A stretch of DNA of 64,000 nucleotides, taken from assembly GCA_014526335.1 (NCBI GenBank), contig JACTAT010000002.1, forward strand, positions 6,418,028-6,482,027, read 5' to 3'. The translations under genes and the position numbers were made by a program. The stretch comes from Chrysaora quinquecirrha. Lineage: Eukaryota > Cnidaria > Scyphozoa > Semaeostomeae > Pelagiidae. Below the pieces are notes generated by a model. It saw only the letters and a list, made by a program, of their open reading frames with translations, did not search any database and was not told the DNA's origin. Of this stretch, positions 32,877-43,800 are shown piece after piece; positions within the stretch are counted from its first letter, which is position 1; every line of letters begins with the position of its first letter.

Positions 32877-33158
32877 ATGAGTAGTATTAAAATTGATAGG
32901 CCTAGTAATAGAACAGAGACACGAAGGGCTTTGGATCCTACGAATTTGAAAACAAACGGATTTGCTGGTACTGTCGTAGATTATGGACTATTGCTTTCAA
33001 ATTCATTTTCTCTCGGAGTACCAAGTCCAAGGGACACGCTAGTAGAAGAATTTGACGAAGTTGAGGAGTACATCTTCGACGATTGCAGCTTCCCCTTCGA
33101 ATGCCTGGTTTTTGAAGGTGGCGGTCTAAAAGGAATGGCATATGTAGGCAGTCTTGAG
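32877..33158 (+). CDS. Patatin-like phospholipase, alternative first exon C
   Basis: ATG 32877 starts a 94-codon exon that ends at donor GAG/GTATAA in phase 0. The N-terminus begins MSSIKIDRPSNRTETRR, has an acidic stretch (VEEFDEVEEYIFDD) and ends FECLVFEGGGLKGMAYVG plus SLE. Leu replaces Asn in the oxyanion-hole motif and Glu replaces the usual final Gln. The frame stays open upstream into the F7 repeat, but that part is low-complexity and repeat-derived, so I place the start at 32877. Spliced product about 590 residues. Confidence 0.75.
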
Positions 33159-33261
33159 GTATAAATTTATTCTGATCTTCGAAAGTTTTAGATTTATTTA
33201 TCATTCTTCAATGAAAAGTTTGGAGCATGGGCGAATTCACTCCTTGGAATCTTCTACACCC

Positions 33262-33550
33262 CCAGCTGGAATGGTATCAGGTCGATTCGCCCAACCTCCG
33301 TTTCGCCCAACTTCCTTTTCGCCCAAGCTGGTCGTTTAGCCCAACAAAATTAATTGCTATTTATCACTTGTTTAATCACTAAAACAGTCACCAAGGTGAT
33401 AATCGGGGAATTGGGGGCAGAGACCCCAATGTTATCGATCAAATAATTGACAAACTACAAGAAAGAAGTTACCTGCGTCATTTTAGGTTGGGCGAAACGA
33501 CCATGATGGGTTGGGCAAAACGTCTTGAAAAGGCTGGAAGGTATCACTAT
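33262..33550. mobile_element. F10 GCCCAAC repeat, copy 2
   Basis: Repeats of CGCCCAACCTCCG and TTTCGCCCAACTTCC at the left are mirrored by GGTTGGGCGAAACG and GGGCAAAACGTCTTG at the right. GGTATCA flanks occur on both sides (33270 and 33540). Related to 3650-3905. Confidence 0.65.
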
Positions 33551-34034
33551 TGTTTTTGTAGGAATCTTGCAACAACACTTTTGTTTCAACAGGGAATCTC
33601 GTACGCGTTTTCAAGGAGTGAATTGTCCCTCGGTTTGGAGAGCATATAGCTAGTGTGTATGGTTAAAGTCATGGCTTCTTGAATTTTACGGAGACTTCTT
33701 CGTGCGTAGCTTTTGACTAGCGGACAATTTGCACCATAATAAGGTCCGTGTCTACTTCGGTAAATTTTCCGACAGTAGCTTAAGCGTTCGCACGCTAGAA
33801 CAGAAAGCGATCTCCATTCTTCAAAACTCAATTGCTTGGATGTATGTGCTACCGCGTAACCGCTTGCATCGACTTGCATGCACGAGCATGCGCCATGGCC
33901 AAACCCTTCGTTCGCCCCAAAATCTGACGAGAAGTCAGTGACTATCAATTTCTTTTGAACTATTTGTAAACGTGTCGTCATCATAGGCAAACTAGTGCCA
34001 GGCTCTTTATGAATATAAGTCGCGCGGTCACAAT

Positions 34035-34205
34035 GGTTGAGTACTGTGGGGGATCAGTACTGTGGGGGAATATCATCAGTACTGTGGGAGGACCCATCCT
34101 TACTGTGGAGGGATACCATCAGTACTGTGGGGGAATATCATCAGTACTGTGGGAGGACCCATCACTACTGTAGAGGGATACCATCAGTACTGTGGGTGAT
34201 CCACT
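34035..34205. repeat. Minisatellite, CAGTACTGTGGG units
   Basis: About nine copies of (AT)CAGTACTGTGGGGGA/GGACC units, with higher-order alternation of GGAATATCAT and GGACCCAT spacers. Located between patatin exons C and D. Confidence 0.85.
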
Positions 34206-34910
34206 GAATATCCTTCTAGACATGCTTCACGGATGGATGAAAAGGAGGAAAGGGTATTTTCTTGGTGAATTTGCGTGAGCTGATGATAGAGGTTTTTTTG
34301 AAATGTGAAACGTGAAAATAAACATTAATTTTATTGAAAATGTGAACGTCAAGTGCCAATGCTAAGCTTTGCATTGTTCGTGAAATCGAGTTCGATGACC
34401 CCCTTTTGCCCCCCCCCTTGAAACAGGGACTGGATTGAACGTCGGCAAGCACGATAAACTGAAATTGAATGCGGTTTGTTACAAAAAATTATCTTGCTAC
34501 AATCTAAAGAATCCTTAGTGTAGTATACTGTATGCGGTTTGAAAATTGAACGCATTTTGTAAGACTTTCAGTTGCTTTTGAATTCAAGGAGGGCCGAGTT
34601 GACATTGATACTGTATTGTATGGTGCCTTTCAAGTAACATTTGATGCCCCCCGTGCAAGAAGAAAAAGGGTCAAATTCTCAATTTTCTGTGTTTTCTCTA
34701 CCCGACGTTTATTGATTTTCGGTTTCAGTAGAAAAGCAAACAGCACAGATTACACATGGATTGCTCGATTGTAATTAAACTGTCTTGGATTTTGGATCGC
34801 AGAATTTTATTACAGAGAAAATAAAAAATCGATATCAAGTGTGATCAATTGGGAGAAATAAAATACCAAATGGAAATAAACTGTTGTTAAATGTTGTCAA
34901 CATTATATTT

Positions 34911-34966
34911 TTATATAAAATTTGGGTCGTAAACTAGCGTCTTGGGCGTGTGTAGATATTTTCAGA
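34911..34966 (+). promoter_or_regulatory. Possible TATA-type promoter of patatin exon D
   Basis: TTATATAAAA at 34911-34920 lies 46 bp before the ATG at 34967, a spacing compatible with a short 5' UTR. A competing reading is that TTTTCAG at 34959-34965 is a splice acceptor for a non-coding upstream exon. AT-rich surroundings make the box weak evidence. Confidence 0.3.
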
Positions 34967-35542
34967 ATGCCTTTTTTATGGGAAAAATTTCGACGCAAGA
35001 CTAAACCGAAGACTAAGATTGTGATCACACCAATAGTCAATCGAGCTGCTTCGCCAAAACAACAAAGACAAGAAATGCTGGGAAACGATAGAGTGTTCAC
35101 TGTTACGAGGAATACCGATTATCCGAGACCGAAAGGAAAATTACGAAGAAGAAGCCAGACTGAACCTGCGATTAGCTTATCAGCTTACAGGAAGCAAAAA
35201 GGAAATCGACTAAATGGGGTCATTTCCCCGCAGCAGCATTTTCAGCAGAGGAATCGACTACCCTCGTCTGGAAACAACATAAATAACACGACAGAAAACT
35301 CCAATTTATCGTCTCGATTACTCAACAAAGTTGGGACTTTCACAGGAGAAGTTGAGTCTGTCATCCAAGCAGGAACGATTGGCTCCATAGCTTCCTTCTC
35401 TGGTTCTCAGTTATTTTCGACCGTTCTCGATGACTCAGGAAGTGTTGACACGGATATCTTCAACAATTTCGAATTTCCAATTCATAATTTGGTCTTCGAG
35501 GGTGGAGGGAACAAGGGTATGGCATACGTTGGTGTATTACAG
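34967..35542 (+). CDS. Patatin-like phospholipase, alternative 5' exon D
   Basis: ATG 34967 opens a 192-codon exon ending at donor CAG/GTAATA in phase 0. The long N-terminus is basic and Ser/Asn-rich (MPFLWEKFRRKTKPKTK, then RRRSQTEPAISLSAYRK), with no membrane helix, and ends IHNLVFEGGGNKGMAYVG plus VLQ. It is the exon nearest the shared body. Spliced to 37841 it gives about 688 residues. The RRSQTEP context looks like a basophilic kinase site, an inference only. Confidence 0.82.
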
Positions 35543-35735
35543 GTAATACTGATTACTGATTGGCTGTAGATATCTTTCGATATTCGCGAAACTTGATAGC
35601 CACCAAACATTGAAAGATGCTGGCAAGGGGGTAGATCCCTCACCTCTGCTTTGCCTGTGAGAAATTTTACAGACATTTTCCAAAAATGATTACGCAACGC
35701 AAAAATTACGCGCTCAGAGTCACGGTGATTCTACT

Positions 35736-36255
35736 ACACTCTTTTTTTATAAGAATACAGTCTACACTCTTTTTTTTATAAGAATACTATAAATTTTGTC
35801 CAGCCTCAATATTCTTAAAAAATGTTCGTTTTGAGCCTGAATATATTCTTAAAGTATTCTTATTTTTCAAATCTGATATGCGGTTTTAGGGGAACATAGT
35901 TAAAAGAAAAATCATCTCATATGGTCGAGTGAAAGAAATATTTAACTATTATAGCAAAGAAAATGTTACTAACAATCATGAAGTTTCGTTCTAACATTGC
36001 AAAACAGGCATCTGCTGAAAAATGAGACAGAAATATGGGAGAGCTGAGGCTGAGCATATTCTTATAATATTCTTAAAAATAGGATGATTCTAAGCCTGAA
36101 TATTCTTATAAACAATATTCTTATAAAAAAAAAGAGTGTATAAGAATATTCAGGCTCAAAATTGCCAAAGAAGAATGGAAATTTAAGAATAGCAATGGAA
36201 AAGTTCAAGCCTCGGCAAAAATTAGGATATTCTTATAAAAAAAAGGTGTACCAGA
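35736..36255. mobile_element. Nested F6 foldback elements
   Basis: ACTCTTTTTTTATAAGAATA occurs twice at the left (35738 and 35765), with inverse forms TATAAAAAAAAAGAGTGTAT and TATAAAAAAAAGGTGTA at 36120 and 36235. Motifs AGCCTGAATATTCTTA recur inside. Looks like one F6-type element inserted into or next to another. Intronic. Confidence 0.75.
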
Positions 36256-37544
36256 GAACCCTTTTTCATATCTCATATTACCCTTTCTTTAGCTTAGGAA
36301 ATTACATTGTGACCCATGGAAGGAAACGAAATTAGGTGATTCTAATGTGACATTTGATACCCTCAGGCATTTTAGCCGAAAAAGGATGTTTGCGCTTCAA
36401 ACAATAATGCCTCCTCGATTGCAAATATTTATGAAGTTGCCCATGACATGCAAACAAAATTTCCTCTTGTATGCGGACAGAAAACGGTTATCGGTAAACA
36501 CTATAGTCCCTATAGTCGAAGGGAAATTTTTCGTCTATCAAAAGTAAAAAAGTTGACATGCCTTGAGCGGATCGCTGTACCATTAAGATCAAAATCTCTT
36601 CTGCGCATGCTTGTTGTTTTAACCCTTTTCCGCTTTTGGTCCACACTGTGAAGGGGAAATCAACCTCATTTTCCTGCAATGCTGACAAGGGTTTGGGTTT
36701 AACATTCGTTGCAGAAGTTCCTCTGCCGAATTGGGGTTGGGGGGCGAACTATGTATCAAGCTGCTTAGCTGCAGGTTCATCTGCAACGATTTCTGTCAAT
36801 GGCATCTTCGTTCCTAGCCCTTTTGTCGACGAAAGAAGGCTTTCATCATAACCCACTACTCATGACCTTGATTCTCCATCCATTTCACTTATTTTCACAT
36901 CAATTCGCAAAGCGTTGTTGACCCCCGTGCGGAACATCAATGTTGCATTTATTGTGAATAGGCAATGGTATGAATAGGCCTAATCTGACACAGTATCTTA
37001 TTTAAAAGACAACTGAATGTTTCTTTCTGTTCCTTCCTGCCTCCTCTGAGATAACACCGTAACTTATTCCTTATTCCTAAGTAACTATCACAAACGGATT
37101 TTTCAATGTAGTAGCAATTCAATGCCTGAAACCACAGAATTCAACCTTTTCTGTTCGATTTATTTTATCGAGTTTTTGCGGGCTAATATGTGTGGGATTC
37201 CTATTTATATCTTCAACTTTGTATCCTCAAGAATTTTGTTTGAGTCACTGAGAAAATAGGTTTATATAATATTTGGATTTGGTTTGGTAAAGCTTTGCCT
37301 GTCTCAGCAAACGTTGAGAGAATGTGCATCTCAAAGTGCCGGGGTCTGCACACAAACTCTTTGGTCTGTACAGTCTTTTAGCGGTTTTTGCGCTTTAGCA
37401 TACTGTTTATTAATGTGTAAGGCCCCGACCAAACGATCAAACATTGCTGGTCAAACATTAGAGATTTGCTTCAGCTAAAACATTGTTTTACCGTTTTGTG
37501 ACATCACAAAACATCGTTCGAAAAGCAGAATTTGCTTGGCAAGC
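36256..37544. other. Patatin intron, nothing recognised
   Basis: No exon, RNA or repeat family recognised, except a short F1-like fragment near 37415-37460 (CCCCGACCAAACGATCAAAC and TTGCTGGTCAAACATTAGAG). Confidence 0.4.
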
Positions 37545-37815
37545 TGTGGCTAATCTAGGAGACATGTCGCGCGTGCGACATTGTATTCAGCGTGTCTCCC
37601 AGGGTGGCTAAACATGCGAGTGACAAGTGAGCAACATGTCCCCGAGTCGCGGAGACAAGAAATGTTTCTGTTGTCTCCCAGAAACATTTGCGTGTCTCTC
37701 GCTACAAATTTTGTCGCGCGCTACAAAGTTTCCGAGGTGGCTAAACTGGGAGACATCGAGGGGACATGTCACTTGTAACAATGTCGCGCGTGACATGTCT
37801 TCTAGTTTAGCCAGG
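37545..37815. mobile_element. F4 foldback MITE, copy 3
   Basis: Begins TGGCTAATCTAGGAGACATG and ends CGCGTGACATGTCTTCTAGT. Has the inverse of the conserved CACCTCGGAAACTTTGTAG block. It ends only 25 bp upstream of the acceptor of the first shared patatin exon (37841), so it may include the branch-point region. Confidence 0.85.
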
Positions 37816-37840
37816 CCTTATATTTTATTTTCTTCTGCAG

Positions 37841-40800
37841 GTTTTGGAAGAAGCTGGTGTAATGAAAAATATCAAGAGAGTTGCAGGAGCAAGTGTTGGC
37901 GCCATTGTAGCAAGCCTTGTTGCTTTGGGATTCACATCTCAAGATCTGAAAGAGTTTATGGATCAAGATTTGAGAAAAGTTCTTGTAGGTGAGTCTGGGA
38001 TGAATTCTTCTGTTGAGGCTGTAAGGATAAAGTTTTCATTTTCACCGGGAAAGAAACATGTAGAGGCACTTTTGTCGAACAACGTCGAGAGGTAACAAGA
38101 CGAAAGCTGAGTGATGCTTAAGAACGATCCAGATAATCTTGAAAGTCAAGGGACTCGATTAAGAAAAGCTAAACAGGTGTCCTCGTTTCTGTGCCTGCGC
38201 TCGGTGGATTTTTGTCGATGACAGTCGCGGGTTGTCGAGTGGAAAGACGAGAGCGCTTAAGGGGATTTTAAGGAAGTTTTTCAATATCTAGTGGCGTTTT
38301 AGTGCATTGTTTTTGTAAATTGTCAATTTCACCGTTATGCCGTTGTAAGAGTACCCAAAGCATTGAAAAAGAAGAATCACCGAAGAGAGACAAATTCAAT
38401 ATGGTTGGTGCCACACCTGACGGCAAATAAATTGTAATCATATGGGTAGATAGGAAGCTTGATTGGGAGATGGTTCGAGTTTTTGGAAAGAGACACACGG
38501 AGGTATCTGTGGAATGCCTGAAGGCTAAAGCTAAAAGACGCGTATATAATACTTTTAAATAAACTAGCATGCTCACTCTGTCATCAGAGGCGGACTGGCA
38601 GCGAACCTCCTGGGTTTTTATCTCCAGAAAAAGGGGTCCCTATCTACTGTAGCTAATTTATCATGGCTACTATTCAGTCGCATTCTTATCTTACATTTTT
38701 ATCTTAGATCATAGATGTGGCTACTGCAGCTTGCTGCCGAATTTACTGCAAGGATTTGGTTGGAACCCTGGAAGGAGGCTGTTAAAATGGTTTGGAGAAC
38801 AGCTGAGAGAAAGGACTGGAAATGCTGATATCACGTTTAAAGAGGTACCATTTTATTGTTGCCTCGTTTTCATTCATGCTGAAGGAGTCGTAAAGTCATG
38901 GTTTGGATCACATGAAAACCGACAAGACTTATTACCTGAGTTGTTAGTTTTCGCTCCTCCGCCACCCCGACACTCCGCCACAACTAGTTTGAGCGATATC
39001 TCAGTTTGATGCTAGCCTCAGTTTCATGAACGATAACTAGGTAATAAGTCTATGGACTCTCCAGAAAAGTCCAACTACTTTGCTCGATAGTGTTGTTGTT
39101 TTTTTCCTCAATCGCTCAGTTTATGACAAATTAAAAATGGGGGAGGGTAAATTAGAGACTCATGCAGTTAGTCTAGATCACATTCACCTCCTGGCCGCTG
39201 TGTATGCGTGCCAAACAAAAACGACAGTAACGAATCGTACAGCATGTTGCGTCGTCGATCCAAAAGCACACATGACGAGCCCTAAGAACTTTCGTTCTCT
39301 TAATTACAGCTTCTTCATCAATTTGGACGAGAACTGTGCATAGTCGTTACAAATCTCAGTCAAATGTCAACTGAATATTTCCATCCGAAGACGACGCCAA
39401 ACACACCAATCCGAACAGCCGTAAGAATGTCGACAGCTATGCCAGGTCTGTACTTTATATCAGTTTATTCTTCAGTACCTCATACAATAGTCTGTATACA
39501 TTGAATCTGTTAGAAGAGTTTGATGGTAAACATATGCCGTGCGGCTGCAGTGCTGCAATTGAAAAAATTTCTTTTGTAGCTAACTGATGCATTTCTATCC
39601 GCATCAGGATATACATTCCGGCCACCTCAACCAAAGTTTTGAGGGGTGTCTGGCCAAAAAGCTGTGAATATGCCAAAAGATGTTACCTTTTTCTTCGCGA
39701 TTCTTAAGTTTTGTACAACTCAAAGCTGTGCTTCTGGTGTGACGATATCCATAGGTTCTACCCTCGACAAGTATATACGTATCTCTTGAATTTATTGCGC
39801 AATAAATTCTGTATTTTTTTCCCTTAGGTGTATTTCAGAGTGTGTTGTACAAAGTTCATGAAAACACAGACGTTTATGTTGATGGTGGATTGTTATGCAA
39901 CTACCCAATTCACGCATTTGATGGTAAAGCAACGATTCTGCCTTATTTTAAGCTGATCTGATCTGATCTGATTCGACTTTACTCGACCCGACGTGACGTG
40001 ACGTGTCTTTGATGTGATTTGACGGCCGTGACGTGAATATTACGTGTCTTGACGTGACGTGACGTGAACTGTACTGATCTTGCCTCACCAGGCTTGACCT
40101 CACCTCACCTGGCCTGACTTGACCTGACCTGACCTGACCTGACCTGACCTGACCTGATCTGACCTGACCTGACCTGACCTGACCTGACCTGACTTGACTT
40201 GATCTGACCTGACCTGACCTCAACTGACCTGATGTGACCTTGACCGTGACCTGATCTCTCTTGTCTTGTCTTGTCTTGTCTTGTCTTTTTCAATGCCTTC
40301 ACCTAACTGGACTTGATTTGAGTAAATTGACTTAACCTGACTTGCTTTATTTCATTCAAATTGTAGAATGACCAACAATTTTTGTCCAACAGGTTGGTGG
40401 TTATCGATGGAGCCTAGCGATAGCTTCTTCCAGCGACTACAACCTCTAGAAGAGTTTCCCAGACTTTTTTCAAAATCAGAACGATTTGGAAAATGGAACA
40501 ATAAAACACTTGGTATTATTCTGGTACGTTTGTTTCACGATTTATTTTTTATACTAATGCTACTTCAAAATGTTGTCATTTCTTGGACTTCTCTATTACC
40601 CAAACGTGATTCAATATATAGCACTCTTTGTGTAAAACTGCTTAATTTCCAGTACCCTCGAGTAAGGGGTTATGCGGGGCTAAAGGTCCGGGCCCCGGCT
40701 CTGAAGGGGTCCTGCTGGAATGTAGATTCTCTTCCATGCTTCTTCCCAAACTCTCGTAAGGGTCTTGTAAGATTACATTACCCCAGGCTGCTTCCTCTCG

Positions 40801-43800
40801 ATAGCCCTGTAAATTTATGATGCATCTTTTTCCTGGGAATTGTGCCCCCCTTAGGCACACCAACAAGAGAACTTTTACTTAGACTAGAGGAAAGACACAA
40901 CCTTTCTGTATTTCGAATCTTTAGAAAGTTTTTCTTTTGGTTTTTGAAGTATATTTTTTTCTTTTTTAGTATTCTCATACTGAAACGGAGCTCATGAAAA
41001 CAATTCTGAAAGCGAGGCAAGGCAGTAATCCACCAAGGCAACCAAATACAAAATTATACAGGTATTCGCAATTCTTCTTTAACGAATTACGTATTTCCTC
41101 GAATAGGTGCGCTCCCTCGAATGAGCACCCCCTATGTATTGAGTTACCCATCAGGTTGGTCCCAGGCACTCCTTTGAGAGTGTATATGAAAGATCTTGAT
41201 GAGACTCTCGTCGTGAGAGGAACCAGGAGATACTTTTTACCAGTTGCTGCAAAACTTAATTTTCATCAGAACTCTAGCTTGTTCAGAGATTTTTTAATAA
41301 TTGCTCCTCTTTGAGACGGATTTAAGTAAGCTCCCCAGGCACTTAATCTAGGAAATACGGTTAGTTGCTGTGGCGTCGTGGCGTAATCCAGCTGACTCGT
41401 GGTGTCAAGGGCTCAGTGTGGTCAGGGTTCGAGCACAGTCATGGTAGCGTCACAGCCAGGGTCAAGGTCTCCATTAGTTGACCTGCTACTGAGATGCTAG
41501 CGATTGGCGCTGAAAACCCCATTTCACCTTCACTTGCTGTCGCCACATGGACTCAACTTTCCTGCCGTCGCTTTGTTGGCACTTCTGTGTTGTAAAAGTT
41601 AAAAGTGTAAAAAAAAATGTTGCCAAGTGTTGAAGCGACAGCTATTTTAAGATATATTTCTCTTTTTATCGTTAGAAAAAGAAGAAAAATGAGGATGAAA
41701 CAACAGGCAGCGCAAATGGAGCATCAGGCAGTTGTAACAGCAGTCGGGAGATTAATTAAGGTGTGTTTTGAACTCGCTTTATCTCTTTCAAAACTTATAT
41801 CATTATCATTAAAGGCCTAGCTAAACTAGGAGACATGTCGCGCGTGACAATGATGTCCTCTTGGTGTCTCCCAGTTTAGCCACCTCGGAAACTTTGTAGC
41901 TCGCGACAAAATCTGTAGCAAGAGAGACGGAAAAGTTTCTAAGAGACAACAGAAACATTTCTTGTCTCCGCGACATGCAAATGACTCGGGGACATGTTGC
42001 TCGCTTGACACTCGCATGTTTAGCCACCCTGGGAGACACGTCGAATACAGTGTCGCGCGCGACATGTCTCCAAGTTTAGCCATAACGTAACTTGTTCGGC
42101 TCGTGCAATATAAAGATACAAGCTACAATATATGCCAAGTGTAGCTGGAACGCCCTAGAATTTTCGTATGAGTCACGAGGGTGAAACAATAGCAGGCAGT
42201 GAAAGAGAATTTTAGGACAGGCTTTCCAACACTTTTTCGAAAGCCATTTAAGGCCATTTTGATCTGCTTTGCAGGAGCTTCGTGCATTACATATTGATGA
42301 CGATGGAGTCATCAACGAAAGAGAAATGAAGAAGCTTTTTAATAATGTAAGTTTTTGTTGTCAGATTTTGAGGAGACGCAGATTTTGTCGCAAGATTTGA
42401 TTTTAAGAAATGAGTGTCTGTGTATGCCATAGATAACAACCGTAAGGCCCTGGCCAAACGATCAATCATTGTTTTTCAAACATCTTAAATTGCTTGTCAA
42501 ACAAAATTCTATATTGTTTGGCCACTCGCAAAACATTGCTTGTCAAACATTTTTTGTTCTAGACAACCAAAATGTGTTTTTGAAGATCATGCAACAAATT
42601 AAATAATTTTTGCTTATCAAGCAATGTTTAGTGACGTGGCCAAACGGTCAAACATTGCTTGTATACAAATGTTTGACCAACAATGTTTGATCGTTTGGCA
42701 GGAGCCTAATACAATAGTATACAACTGATGTATACTATCATATAACATAGGCTCCTGTAAGCCCGGAGGTTTGTGCCTTCATTGCTCCTGATTTCGTCCT
42801 TGGAACCTTTTTCTTCTGATACTTATCAGTGCTGATCGAACTTTACCAATTAGAAAGTGAAGCTGAATTGATATTGTGTTTTCAACACAATCAGCTTTTG
42901 GAATATGGCGGGAAAGCCAACAGAATTAATTGAAGAGTCGAAGTGAGAAAACGAGCTATTTCTGTACACACAAAACTGGGGTACTTTTTTTGTTTATATA
43001 TTATATTGACAGATTCTTGGAGGAAATAAAATAACTGAATTCACCTGTGAAACTGTATTATACTTATGATAGATTTTTCTTTTCTTTCAGTCAATAGAAT
43101 TCACGGAAGATGATAAATTGTTATTATTCGGTAGTACTGATAGCTCAAAAGCATTCGAAGAATTAGATACAGATGACGATGGAGAGGTTGGTTTATATCT
43201 ATTTGTTATTGTTTGGAGTTTGCCTTAAATATATACCTGTCTTTTTCTTGTCCCCGTGTTTACTTTCCTGTCCCCGTGTCTACAGTGCAATGGAAGTTCA
43301 CTCTAGGCCGTTGCCAAACGATCACACATTGTTGGTCCAACATTAAAAATTTGCTTTACAACAAATGTTTGACCATTTGGCCACGTCTCAAAACATCCAA
43401 CACTTCCAAAAACGTCCTAAAACACCCAACATCTAACAAGTCCCAAAACACGTCTCCAAAACACGCCCCAAAAACACGTCCCAAAAACACGTCCCAAAAA
43501 TCGTACCGTAAACATCCACGTCCAATACTTTGGAACAACGACGTTGTTGCTAATGCGCACGCACGAACGCCTTGTTGCTTGCAGTTTGTTGCAGTTTGTC
43601 AAAAATAAAAGAACTGTTTGATAAGCAATGTTGGGAAGGCGGCCAAACGAGCAAACATTGTTGGTCCAATATTTGAGATTTGCTTGTCAAGCAATGTTTG
43701 ACGGTTTGGCCACGTCAAAAACTTTGCTCGCCCAACATTTTTTGTTTGCGTCTAGCAAAAAATGTTTTTGAACTTCTCAAAAAACATCACGTCACAATTT

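Noticed and set aside
37627..37992. 121-codon frame crossing the first shared patatin exon
   Set aside because: It starts inside an F4 element and crosses the exon in the wrong frame; the phase-correct frame carries GASVG.
39948..40302. Arg/Ser/Gln/Val repeat protein on the minus strand
   Set aside because: Pure consequence of the ACCTG pentanucleotide array.
40994..41314. Patatin frame reading on past 41061 for about 85 codons
   Set aside because: A good donor at 41062 joins in phase to the exon at 41676, giving the expected basic segment; the read-through has no family resemblance.
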